From the NCBI GenBank assembly GCA_030268105.1, contig BSDZ01000015.1, positions 434,001 to 498,000 on the forward strand: a stretch of DNA of 64,000 nt. The letters run 5' to 3'. A program made the position numbers and the translations under genes. Origin of the DNA: Volvox africanus (Eukaryota; Chlorophyta; Chlorophyceae; Chlamydomonadales; Volvocaceae). The notes beneath the pieces are model-generated. The model was not told the DNA's origin and ran no database searches. It saw nothing but the letters and a program-made list of their open reading frames with translations. Positions 47,913 through 60,400 of the stretch are shown in pieces. The stretch's first letter is position 1. The number at the start of each line of letters is the position of its first letter.

Positions 47913-50900
47913 ATGGTAGCAGGCATACATTTTAGCTCTCAAAGGGGCCAATCACCGTGCAGCGACGAGAAAGCTGAAGTATGCAGCACTCGAAGCGTAG
48001 TTTCACGGCCCTGGCCTGCTAGTCCTTTGAAGCTGCGGCCGAGACAAGGAGATTTAAGCGTATGCGAGGATGGAGAAAACCATATCCTTAACGCAGAAGA
48101 TGATTACCGGAAGTATTCACTATCAGCGCCCTTGGTGATTGGGTTGGCGTCTGAGGAGGTGGAGCCCTGGCAGCGCTTTCCCTTTCTTAAATATGGTTAT
48201 CGTCGTGGCGGGAGCTACTATGAATGCTTGATGAGTCTCTTCAGTCTACACAACGAGACCGTAAACGTCTGGACCACCCTGCTGTCTGTTTTTGTGGGCC
48301 TGGTTCTGTTTGCAGACACTGTTAGTAATCTGCGCTGTAGTTGGCTTGATTTCTCGCCCTTTATGGTAGCATGGATTGGACAGACGCTGCACAGCCCATT
48401 ATCTTGTGGATATCACACTTTTTTGTGCATGGTAAGTGAGAATTAGTACTGTCTCCTGTCTTCTGTATCACATTAGGAAGTTACTAAGCTTGCATGGAAC
48501 CATTATGGATACCCAAGAAAATGTAGCTTTACGAGCAGATACAGATAAGTCGACATGCCTCAATGGGTCGACGGTGTAACATGCTAGATGAATTCGCCGT
48601 AATTAAGAATAACACCAAATATATGTAAATTTCCCTGCCCCTTGGATCCGCCCCGTCCTTAACGCCATTCCAGTCGCCAACAATTGCCAACCGCTGGCGC
48701 AAGCTGGATCTCACGTTTATTCTGGTTCTAAATACCTGCGCCACTTACGCACTGTCGTACTTCACCTTCGGGTTGTATCTGTCTTTGTTGTGGACAGCCA
48801 TGGTTGGCTTCGCAGCGGTGCTGGGCATCCGCCGCGTGCGCGCGCTGCAGCCCTGGCAACAGCTGGACCGGCGCCGCATCGTAAGCATGATCGGACTGAC
48901 CTGCTTGGGCTACTACGTGCCCCTGGTGGTCAGGGGGCTGGTAGCTCTGGTGCTTCAGGTGAGGTGTGAGGGGATTGTCTGGTGTCAGCCAGTAATCCCA
49001 CCTTGGAGAAGGGAGGCCCAGCATCAAGGGAAACACATTTGTAATTGAATGCGCTATGTTGTTGTGCGGATGATGGGCATATGAGGGCCGCAATTCCGCG
49101 GCTTCCAGGATGCGAGGGTGGCAGCGCGGGCATTGTACGGGTGTGTCGGACAGCCTATGGCTTTCCTGCGTTGTTGTCGGTATGTCTTATGCCGCTGCCT
49201 GGAATGAAGCTTCAAGCCGCCTGACCCCGGCCATCGCGCTACCTGGAGTCCTTCCCAGGGGGTTATGCCCTGGGTGTCCATCCTCCGCTCTTTGTACTGC
49301 TTAGGTCCTCCTGCACGGCTTAATGCTGCAACGACCCCTCTTACACGGCAAGCCCTCTGCCTATTTTAGCCCCCAAACTTAAGGTTTCCGCCATCTCCAC
49401 AAACTACTTCAGGGCAAAGTATGGCCGGAGCTGGGCATTGCTCTGGTGGTGCTGGGGTGCCACATTACGGGGGCCATGGTGTACGCCACCCACTGGCCAC
49501 AGCGTTTTTTCCCCGGATTGTTTGACATGGCGGTGAGAGAGGGAGGTGGGAGAGGGTAAAGAGAAGAGCGCTAGTTGACTGGTGCTGGGAACGGGCAGGG
49601 GGCATGATGTGCTCGTGGCGCTTGTTTATTCTCTTGGTTTCGGGTTTAGGACCTGGTGGTAAGACTGCGCGGTTTTTAGAGGCTTTGAGGTGGTCGAAGT
49701 TCGCAGAAGTTGCCGTTTTCGATGGCACCAGATTTCTCTCCGGGGGCATCATTCTGCCCTGGTGAATCTTCCACGTCCTAGATCCTAACTATCAAAGTAC
49801 TCACCCAAGCACGTGGGCAGCTGCGCACCCAGGTATGAAGCTTGCTGTCCATCTCATTAACCCTCCGCGTCCTCCACGCTTGGTCTTGTGGGATTTGGAT
49901 CTCAGCGGCCTGTAGATGATGGAAAAACAGTAGTCCGGCGTCACAGATTAGCTCTTGCGCTCGCACCTACCATGCCCCGATTTTTGAAATGAGACAGGTG
50001 GCATTTTGTAAGGGTGGTGAACCGTTTAACTTATTGTAGAATCTAAGCCGCGAACAACTGGGCGACCTAGAGGCGACCAGCGGGCTTACGTGGACAGGAC
50101 GCATGGTTGGGGCTAGCAGCCTTACGTCTAATCCCTACTATAAAGGAATGCATTCAGCATTCATCTAGCCACAATGGTCACGTGCCTCTTCGTGAGACAC
50201 TCACGGTCTTGTGGAGAGAGCGTGAGTGTCAGCCAGATGAATGCGCGTGGGACTACGGTTTGTCCTAATGACCGCCTATGGCCGCTTGGCTGGCTTGCGT
50301 GGACGGGAGGGTGGCCCATCTGCACTTGCAGGACTCTTCTCCCGTTCCACGTTCTGCAATCTTCTCCGTCGTTAGATTTTTCTTTCCTGATTCCAACTTC
50401 GCTGCGGTATTTTGCCGTCTTCTTTCGCACCTTCTCTACCGCCATGGGCTGCAACCCTGAATCCCTCCCAGCAGCCGGCAGGAGCTGCCCATGGACAGCC
50501 CTCCCGGCTGACCTCTGCCTCTTTCAATCAGATTTAATAGTATATTACCGTTACATCATGGTTTATTTTCTGAGGTCGTCTCCTGGTTTTGTACGTTAAT
50601 GTTGTTCCAACCGTGAAAGTCTTCAAGATGTCGCTAGCGGCGACAGCCATTAGCTGCACTGTCGTTCTGGTATTTACTCCTCCGGCGTTGCAACGTACGT
50701 TACCGCTCCACATTGGCATTCAAACTTTGCTCCGTCCCGCGGAATCCCCCTTTTCTGCAGGGTTTCTCACATAACCTGATGCACATCCTTTGCTTCACAG
50801 CCTACAATTGCGCTTACCCCTATCTCTCCTACTTGTACAGCCAGCGCACGGAGTGGTGGGCTACTTTGCAGCACGCAGCTGCAGGAGAAGTTGGCTCCGC

Positions 50901-50916
50901 AACTGTCGTCCGATAG
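47913..50916 (+). CDS. PAQR family seven-transmembrane protein (adiponectin-receptor type)
   Basis: Exons 47913-48431, 48674-48958, 49413-49532 and 50761-50916 are all phase 0 and give 359 aa. Family signatures: FLKYGYRRGGSYYECLMSLFSLHNETVNVW (about 91-120), SCGYHTFLC with His168 in helix 2, ATHWPQRFFPGLFD near residues 293-306, and GFSHNLMH with His312 and His316 in the last helix. The three His match the zinc site of AdipoR-type receptors, whose relatives have ceramidase-like activity; the substrate here is unknown. The N-terminal 90 residues are soluble, as in eukaryotic PAQRs. The residue after NVWT is Thr where most members have His. A possible further exon near 51430-51540 cannot be excluded. 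Confidence 0.9.
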
Positions 50917-53900
50917 CGCCTTCAGCCGCGCGATTGGACAGAACTGCCAGCCAATAGTTTCGCCTTATCCCTGCTGAACCCCCTTTTTAACTTCCGCTTA
51001 GATGCTCCTTGGCCTTCTGGTCGTCTTATCGTCATCATCCGTCTCGCGCATCATGCTCCTCCTTGGGGGCTTACGCACTGATACCCGACCCCCGAACAAT
51101 GGGGGACATGCAGATTCATTCACGAATTGATGGGTCGGTGCAGGTCGTGGGCTGTTGTCGGTCTGTTGTCATTATGCTTCGTCAACACAGTCTATTAAAT
51201 GTCGAATGTTAACATCATTCACACGACATTTATCCGGTGGAGTTGTATGCTTTTAGGAAAGGCCCGACACGCCATGCCATATTAATGCGGAAGCCTAGCG
51301 TGGGTGCCGTGCGGTATGGTCTTTCCCACACCATGCGGGTATGTGGAGAGGTGAGGAAATCTTCTAGCGCAATCATGCTGTGCAGAGGCAGGCACAATAC
51401 TGCATTATCCTCCTATTGATATTTTTATTTTTATTTCTCGCGCCTCGGAAGATCTGGAAGGTGGTGGGCCTCATATCCATGTTCCGTTTCTGTTCCCCTT
51501 CCTCGGCGGTCTACTGGGAGCGGGCGCTAACACACAGGTGATGCGGATATCCCCTTACGCGGGGTTGATTATGATTGAGGTGGTAGAATGGGGTTGTTTG
51601 CAAATGCGGGCGTTGTGTATAAACATGGTGTTAGGAAGGTTTGTATGTTTGAAATAGTACTGCGTTGACGTGTTGGATGAGTGAATTGTCATGACCTGCG
51701 TGAGTTGTGGAGAGACTGGGTGCGGCAGCAGCTGGGCTGCTTTGGCTGGGTAGCTGTCCTTGCTTGTAAGGGCCTGGCAGAAGTAGGTGTATGGATCTGC
51801 CCATGTGCATATGCAAGGCAAAACAATACAATTGCACGTGTATATGGGGATTCCTGGCGTATCAGGCGTCCGCACCATCACCCAACGTTGTTACGGCGTG
51901 ATGCATCCAACTATTTTGGTGTGCGTATCTTTCATGCCTTTTCAACTGTCGTAAGCGCTTGATTTTGATGTTCGTTAATTGCGAGTACTATTGTAGTGCG
52001 TGTGCACGTGCGTGCGTGCGTACATATTTAATGCCATATCCAATGTGGACTGTGTATAGGGTATACGGGCCAGTGGGCGTGGTTTACAATATTGGGCTGG
52101 CGGGAGGGAGGTGAGGGGTCCTTGAGGCGTCTTACGCGTATTGATGAGAACCGGTACTCGAGCTGATGATGGCTTATACGCTTTCAGGAGGGTTGGCCTT
52201 ATCATGTCGTTGAAATGCTCGGCTGGTGTTGAAGTGGGTTGGTTGTATCTTGCCTGTGCAATTTTGGCGAGGACCTGCGGTTGCAGGATGGTGCTGAGGG
52301 TGTGCAAAGGAACGGGTTTTGGTGACTGGCCCTCATGGTATGACGCTCCATGTGCGTGACGTCGGACACAATATGACCCTGGAAGGCAAGCCAAGACCAA
52401 AATGAATTTGTGACGGTCACCGATGTGGGTTGTGATCATGTGATGGTAATGCGTGCCAACGAAGTGCCTGTGACCTGCATGGGTCACGGAGTATCAATAG
52501 CTCGAAGTGCGATGTGGACGGTGTACAAGTAATTAATAATTGTGGCCATTCAGCCGCTATCGTTCGAGCATTGTCCTGACTTGTTATGAGTAAATGTAGC
52601 ATTTGTCGAAATGTATTTCAGAGTTACGGTGTTTGGCCATTGCCAAGGACAGTGACGTGTTACGACTGGACTCACCATAGCAGGAGCCGCCCATTAGTGC
52701 CCATCTATCTGTAACCTGCTTACACCTCACACCTCCACTTTTTCTGGCCTGAGTGCCGACGAAGGTCTTTGGTTGGCCGGCACATTCTTCACAGGGGAGT
52801 TGCATCACAGCACCCTTTGCACAGGACGATAGGATTTGTCCAGGGGAGTAGAGGAACTTGTCGAGTTGCTGTTGGCAACTAGGTATATTTCGCTGCTCAC
52901 GCAGAAAAAGGGGCGAGGATACTGGGTGTAGAGCGGCGTTTTCCATGGCTTCCGTTGTACAAAACTTACATGCACTCGCTAGGAGGTGGGGGAAAGGGCA
53001 TACCTACCAGGAGGGTTGAGGCTCCAGTGTACTGCCCCGCCGTAAATCCTGCCCCGCCGTAATACGTAATATGTGCCCTTCCGACACCGAGAACCCGACC
53101 AAGTCAGCTGTAGGTGATATCGACATGATCCTTTGCCTAGGAAATATCCGCATGGATATGAAGTTTCCAAATATTGCAACCCGAACTATACATAGCGCTG
53201 AACATGAGACACATTGGGGGACAGTTTTCGCGCTCGAAGCACGCCCCGGGTCGGACACTAGAAGGGTACAAATGCCTACAAGGTTTGGTGCATTTCCGTC
53301 CTATTATCCTCTTACCCATATGTCTGTTTGCGTTCACACATGCCGTAGTGGAAGTAGCATAAATGACGGCCGGCATAAATGCGGGGCCACCTGCCAAGCT
53401 ACCCAGTAGGTAGCATGCTGTCGAAGGTACATACCAAGCGCACCAGCGGGTAAACAAGTTTTATAAACAAAAACTGAATCATTAAAAATGTGAAATTTGT
53501 AGCTTCGTAAATAATTAAACTTGGCAGCAGGTTCTAGCCAGATTCTGTGATACATAAAGCCGCGGATTAGGTTAGTGCTTTATAGTTGTATCGGAGGATT
53601 AGTATCCCTTTGGTCCTTAATTAAAAACCCATAGGTTGCATTGACTACACCCACAATCGATCATCCGTACCCCCTTCTTTGCAATTGTTATTTTTGTGTA
53701 AACCGATTATGCCTCGGCTTGAGAGAATGAATGTGGAAGCGCCAAAGGCTGGTGGCGAAAACATCCAAAAACGCTGGCAGCCGTGGTAAAGGGCCGACAG
53801 CAGCCGTAAAATAGAGTGTAAAGGGACGATGGGAAAGTTTCTAAGAAAGATGCAATGAAAAATAAATGACTTCCCTCGCAACTTATCTTGGCCTGGCTCG

Positions 53901-54350
53901 GTCAGCGTCGGATGGGTATACGGAATGCAAAGCGAAGGGCAGATCACGCAGAGACAAGCTCTGCATAACAGACGGAGATAAGCGATCCTGAGATCGGTTC
54001 TAACCTTATTTTCTAAGGAGGCGCAACGATGACCAACTTTCCGCGATGTCGTACCAGGGCACCGAAAAACCTTTTCATGCTGAGATAGCCACCTTTGGAT
54101 GTTATCAGAATCCTAGATAGCTTACTCACGGCTGGAACAGTTGTAGGAATAGTGATTAACCATAAGTAATTGCAAATAAAGGATTGCTCCAAAATACCTG
54201 AACACGGGGCGCGGGGCCGGTGCGCAGGCTGTAAGGCCATTCCTGCTAATTTGTAATGCTTGAATGAACTGACACCTAGTAATTGTTTATTAGTTATCTC
54301 CTAAGGGACCAGAAGCCTGCCCTTGTAGTGCTGGGACGCGGAGGTGAAGG
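50917..54350. other. Intergenic region after the PAQR gene
   Basis: The first part is PAQR 3' untranslated region or possible downstream exon. A minus-strand frame at 52584-52946 is listed separately. The rest shows no coding signature or clear repeat. Confidence 0.5.
52584..52946 (-). CDS. Possible small Cys-containing hypothetical protein
   Basis: A complete ATG-to-stop frame of 120 codons. The middle holds several Cys (SSCAKG, LPCEECAGQ, GGVRCKQ), which could suggest metal binding. I recognise no family, see no splice partners, and its codon use is not as GC-rich as the firm genes nearby. It may be chance. Confidence 0.2.
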   Translation of the reverse strand: MENAALHPVSSPLFLREQRNIPSCQQQLDKFLYSPGQILSSCAKGAVMQLPCEECAGQPKTFVGTQARKSGGVRCKQVTDRWALMGGSCYGESSRNTSLSLAMAKHRNSEIHFDKCYIYS

Positions 54351-57300
54351 ATGGGCTCGTTGTTCTCAAAAGACAAGCGGCAGAAGAACGACGAGCGAAA
54401 AGGAGTTGGGTCAGCGCCTTCTCGATTGGAGGGTCTAGATGGAACAACGCCCCCTGAGGTCCCTGACGTCCCGAAGCGAGCCCTTACCCCGGACACGGCG
54501 ACGCGACAGAAGACCGTAAGCCCCGTTGCCGTTTCTGCAGCAGCTGATTCTCCATCACCAGCTTCAACCACTTCGCCAACAGAGGAGAAGGTAGGGCCGC
54601 ATTCTACAACAATCATATGACAAGCTGTCATGTGCGACAACTTAGAACACCATAATGGACGGACTAGCTTCAGTTTTGTGTATACTAAGCCTAAAAGCAT
54701 TGAATCGCTAGAAACGCGTATGCTTACCGTTCTGGAGTTCCAACGCCATGGCCATGCCGTCGTCGCCCTGCCGCTTCTTTTCTTCAGAAGCCTGCAGGAG
54801 TCATTAGGGAGGAGCCAGCACCCCAGCATGAGGCCCCTACGAAGGCTGCGTCCGGCGCCGTGCCTCTTACTGTACCGGATAGCGCGCCCGAGCCTTTTCC
54901 AGAGGCTTCGCCATCACCACCACCGGTTGGGCCTGAGTGCGCAACACCAACAAAGCGAGCACCAAAGAAGATGGATTATGTGGGCGTGCAGTCAGACGGC
55001 ACCAAGCTTGCCGCGGACCTTCCTGCGGCGGTGCAAGTGCCAGAGGAAGCAGCGGGGTGGACAGCTGTTCTGGGCGAAAGCACAGTGCGTAGCCTGTACT
55101 CCCCAGACTGGAAGACCCGCGAGCAGGCGCTACAGGCAATTATGCGTAGCCTGAGCAATGCACGATTTAATGCTCAACACGCTCCGGAAGACATCTGGGT
55201 GACCGTCACTCAGCTGCTGGATAAAGCACTCAAGTACGTTTACAGGAATTACGACACGGGAATGACGACGCCGGGGCTTAGGAAGCCAGCGGTCTAAAAA
55301 ACTTAACGTCCTGGAGGTTCGTCGGTATTTAGCGGGAGCCGTACGGTACGATGTGCTGCAGCGAGCAGGAAGCATCAGGGATCTGGGTCCTCTTTAGAGC
55401 CCTGCAGCCTATATGGTTACTTTCGGGCCTACAGGAGTTCTCTCTTCATCCCCTCGAATCGTCCTAGTGCACCAGACTCTTGGCTGCGGCACTATGACCT
55501 GCTGTGCCATGTTGGTGCCATTGCTATATGACGCGAGAGACGATCACTCCTTCCTCTCCGTCCGTACCGCCTTCAGGGACAAGGTAGCCCCGCTCTACTA
55601 CTCAGCGCTGGAGCTGCTTTCAACCCTGGTCTCCAGTTACTCTTCCATGCTGCCATATAGCGCGCTCACGCAGGGCCTGGAGCCACTGATGCCGACCCTA
55701 CTGCACAGAGTGGGCAATAACAATGCCCGCATTCAGGTGTGAAGACCAGGAACGGAATGGACCTAGCTGCAGCAATTCACCTGCGTATCGAACTTACCAA
55801 AATCCTATTATACATATCAAGTACCGGAGTGAATTATTGGACGTAGTCTTGGCGTTTTGCAAGCAGCCTATCACTTATGTTTTGTGAAAGCGCGCATGGA
55901 TTTATCATGGTGGCAGGTCAAGCCATTATAAGGGGACTTCACAAGGGGACCCGGCTGACCCTGCCCCCTGTCCTGGCCCTGGCTTCGCTACAGGAAACCT
56001 CGATCCAGGCACTTCTTACTCTAGCCAACCAGCCCACTCTGGGGTTGGCGTTCCTGGGGCCGCACGCGTTGAATCCTATCCCCAAGAAGTCGCAGATGGG
56101 TTCTGCTGCAGCCTCCCAGATGGCTGGCCGGCTGGAACTCATTACGTGTATGCTTAATGTTCAGGTACGAATGGTGTGCACGGAGGGTTCAGGACCAGGC
56201 CGGGTGGTGTAGGAAAGTCCTAGCCCTTGGGTGTCTGGGGTTGGGGTGTCTGCGGAAGATGCCTGTCTTTGGAACTATGGATTGCACACGTTCGGCAGCA
56301 GCGGCAGTCGGACTGCATGTAGATTACTACCAGGGTGCACAAGTTCTTTATTGGCCTTGCGGCTTGGCACGTATTTTACATGTTCCTACCCTCTGCCTTC
56401 TCGACATCGCAAAGGCACTAAAACGCTCTGCCCTGGAGCTTTCCAGCCTGGAACTAATGTCCAGCCTTTGGCTATGTGCAGGTCCAGCAGCAGATGGGCT
56501 TTGGCAGTGCAGGTCGCACGGCTGGTGCTACGGCCGCAGGGCGCGTTGCGACGGATGCACTGGCACCGGAGGAAATTGTGCGCTTTACGCGCCCGGCGAT
56601 GGACATGCCCGACGACAAGGTCCGTGCCACGGCGGTGCGGTTGGTGGCGGAGGTGTATCGTGGCCGGAAGGCGGCGGGTCAGCCCTTTGAGGTAGAGAAG
56701 CTACTGGGATCTGGCGTTAAGCCCGCACTGCTGCAGGTGCTGCACCGCCGCTTTGCCGAGGTAGACGAAGAAATTGCGGGCGGCGGCAGCCGGGCCGCCG
56801 GAAACGAGGACGTGCCTGTAGGGCCCGGTATCACAATCAAGGCCCCGGGCTCGGGCGGGCGCGCTTCCACCCTGCCGCCGTTAAGTGGCCGGTTTGGTGC
56901 ATTGCCGGCATTAGCGGTGAAGGGCAGCCGGCCAGCTGGGAGCAGTCTTGGCGGACCGCCGTCTAGCGCTGACGCTGCGGGCACAAACGGGCTTGCGCCG
57001 TCATCTGCAGATCCGCTTGCCCGGCCGCCTCGGACACCGTTATCACCCGGTAGTGCTGGTGGATCGCGAGGCCGCACGCCGCCGCGTACTGGGCCCGCGC
57101 CCGGGCCCCGGGCGCCGTCTCCCATGCGCAGTGGATCGCCATTGAGGCCAAGCCGAGGGGACCACATGGCCGCGGGCGCTCTGCTTCCGGGGACGATGCC
57201 CGATGGCGACGGCGATGACGTGTTAATGATTCAGTCCGGCACCTCCACGCCAGTGCGTGGCAACAGCAGCCAGTCTGTGCGCAATACGAGTAGCCAGTCC

Positions 57301-57429
57301 AACCGTGCGCCTCATTCTCTGAAGCCGCGCTCGCGAGAGGGTTGTCATGGGCGGACCAACAACCTCGATGATGCGGAGGAGCAGTTGATAGAGTACATTT
57401 TGAACGATGAGGCGCGTGCAGCTTCGTGA
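54351..57429 (+). CDS. CEP104-type TOG domain protein
   Basis: Exons 54351-54590, 54788-55233, 55577-55736, 55994-56164 and 56482-57429 are in phase and give 654 aa. Residues about 165-430 align by eye with the TOG array of CEP104 (FAP256 in Chlamydomonas), which binds tubulin at ciliary tips: VLGESTVRSLYSPDWKTREQA, KDKVAPLYYSALELL, LMPTLLHRVGNNNARIQ, EEIVRFTRPAMDMPDDKVR and TAVRLVAEVYR. The N-terminus, MGSLFSKDK, is a good N-myristoylation sequence and is followed by disordered Ser/Pro/Lys-rich sequence. The C-terminal 220 residues are disordered and basic Pro/Ser-rich, ending DDAEEQLIEYILNDEARAAS. The jelly-roll, coiled coil and zinc fingers of full CEP104 are absent. A microtubule-binding role is inferred from the TOG domain. 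Confidence 0.85.
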
Positions 57430-60400
57430 GCTCAGGGGGCCCTAGCCGTGTTCAGGATGCAGGAAAACAGCGGATCCGGGTTCTGGGTTCGGGTGTGGGA
57501 TTCGGACGAGGAGGCAGCATGTGATTATGCAGCCAGATGGAAGGCAAATCCTACATATCCGACACACTGGTTTTGGAACGGGCAGCAAAGAGTAGCTCTT
57601 GTCTTATGGGCAATTGAATCAAGCGCGGCCTGACAGGGCAAAGCGGGGCAATGTCACGAGAACGCGCCGTGGCACAACGGCAATGTGTTACCGGTCTGCG
57701 TGACGACGCTTTGGCCTCTACGAAGTTATTTGCTGCCCGTCAATGTTCGGACGACCGACTCGGCGGGCGCAATCAAAGTGCTGGCGGCGCAGGATAGCTC
57801 CTCGAGTGCACTGGAGTGCTTGGATGCAGTCGACATAGGAAAGGGGAGTGGTGGACAACGTCACCGACTGGATCTTGGTGTCAAGGCATACTGCCCGTCG
57901 TCTCCTTTAACGCCGTTTCTCTCCCTCTGCAAATTACGGCCGCAAACGGCCGCTGCTGAGGAATCGCAGCTGCCGCGCTTCCCTGCTGTTCCCTGAGACC
58001 TTGTACAAAAACTTCTACCCTAGCTATTAATGGTGTCACCGGCGATGTGCGGTGACTGCAGCGATGTGAAGGCGCATTGAAGCGGTGGCGGTATATGCAA
58101 ATCGTGACAGAGTAAGGTTAACGGTTTGCTGGTATTGTAAACGGCCGTCACGTTCACCGTAATAATGATTATTTGGTGACTTTCAGGGCTGGGAAAAAGG
58201 GAAGTTGCGCAGATCGAGAGATCAGTTTGATCGAAGGGCTCATTGGGTGGGGATCGGAAGTGTGACCACAAGGGAGGGTAAAGGTGGGGGGGCAAGAACG
58301 GGAAATCGCAGGGGCAGGTCCAGGAGGAGAGGCATGGTTCGGATTGGGCGGCGCCTTGGGCATTGGACGGGCCTGTCGACACCGTCCGGGAGTACGCTTG
58401 AGTTAACAGTAGCACGTGTGTGTGTGTGTATGTGTGTTCACGCGTACAAAGTAGGCAGACATTAATCCTTAGGTGTTGACGCAATGCCTCGTTAGTTAGA
58501 GTATTGATAAGTTTGACCAGTCGAATTATTGCGGCAGCGACTACTGTAGGCGTGGAGTTGCGACGGTTTTGTTTTTTGGTCCTGTATTGATTGCTGCAGG
58601 CAGCCTTGGGTGCCATTCCTTACAGGGCGCGGCGGCCAAGCGCGACGTCAATAGGATGGAGGCGCCGGGCTACGGTGGCAACTGGGTCTATGTCGTCAAT
58701 TTTCGCCGTTGGCCGGGCAATGTCTGGGCGGGTGAACTCGAAGGTGTCTCTTTTACCTAAATCCTCCTTGATCAGCTAGCTCCGAACGCCCCACTTATGT
58801 GCTGTCCATGTCTATATGTTGTGTCCGTTGACGATTATGAACGCTCGTGTGACCCTTATTTAACAGAATGGCGGATCGTGTCGAATCTGTTGACTGTGCC
58901 CCGCAGCGTGCCCAGGTGGTTGCTCAGTAACAGTCGCTGCGCCCAACCAACACATAAAAACGCGATGCCGGTGGGGCGATTGACCAAAGTCGGGTAATTG
59001 ACAAATCCATTCGTCACCTACCTCTGGCTATTTTTGTTTGGTGAGAGTGACGCTGCTTGGCTTACAACGAGAAGACGGGGGCTGGCTTGGATGTCGTGCG
59101 TTTGTTGATACAGTAGGTGGGCCTGTAGGGAGGAGGCCATGGAACGCAGCGCCGCTCGGGCTGATGGGTGTGGATCAATCAGTGCCGATGCGGCCGGTTG
59201 CAGAGCCGCTCGTAGATATGGCGTCGTCAGAAAGATGGCAGGGCGATTGGCCTAGTCTACATCAGGGTCGCTTGCTGCCGCTCTTGGTTACAATGGGTGG
59301 CAGAGCGGTTGCAACCCCACGCTGTTGATTTGTAGGTTAAAGCCGGGGCCTCACGTCTATGTTGCTGTGGCGCAGTGACGGTGATTACTCCAGCATGTTG
59401 CTGTCTTGCTGAGGCTGACCAGTTTGGTGCGTTCTGGTTGTGTGATAGTGCAAAAGGTACATCGCATGTCCGCGTCTTGCTTTTGTTTTCCTCGGTCTTC
59501 ATCATGCGCAGGGCCAGCGGAACATGCGAGTTCGCTCCCGTCAAGGGGGTAAAGGCCCTAAGGAGGAGACGCCGGAGACCGGCGTCGGTGCGGTTGGAGG
59601 TTGGGGTGACGGGCAGTTGTCGAAGCGGTCAAACTAGACATCTGTGCCTCTTGGGGATTTGGAGGCCTTTGGCAATTCCTATGAATTCTTGCTGAAGGGC
59701 GAGGGTGACGAGGTGACTTCTTACCGTGTGGAGACAGTACGTTACATCTAAACTTGGAAGTCTGTCAAGGTTTACACGCGTGCAAAATGATGTGGGCATT
59801 TTAAAACATATGCTTTGCTTTTGACGGCAACTCGCTTCCTCGGGGAACGAGAACGAGAGGAAGACAGTAGGCTGGGGCACGGGAACCTAAGACGTGCAAA
59901 CTGCGATCAAGCGGTGACGCAATGCCAGATGTAAGTAGTAATAAATGTTCGGTTCACATGGGCTTCAGACAGAAAGGAGCTTTAAAGCACTCGGGCTGAA
60001 GGGCCGTGCACTGCACCGGAAAGCGTCGGTAGTTTCCTTGTCACTACATGGCAAAGTTATGATGATGCTACGGAGGACCCTGGCCTGGGAAAAAAAGAAA
60101 AGATACACATTTGACATGTGCACACGCATGCCTTATACCTTTCATATTCGGCGGCTTCTGACCGTGCTGCCCTCCTAGTGCTCTGGTTTCAGCTGGCGCA
60201 TTCACTCATTTTCTGACTCCACGGGCGGCATAATTTTTCCATTATACAAATCTCCCTGGGTAACGGTGGTATGAGCGGCATGAGGGCTTTGCTGAGACAT
60301 GTACGGATGCCGCTACGGCAGGAAGTTTTCTCTAGAAGTTTTCCTCGTAATCCGTCTTGTGGTCGATGGAATTTGAACAGCAAATCAGTCTTTGGATACC

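Noticed and set aside
58020..58616. 198-codon minus-strand frame
   Set aside because: Non-ATG start, composition matches low-complexity intergenic DNA and no motif is present.
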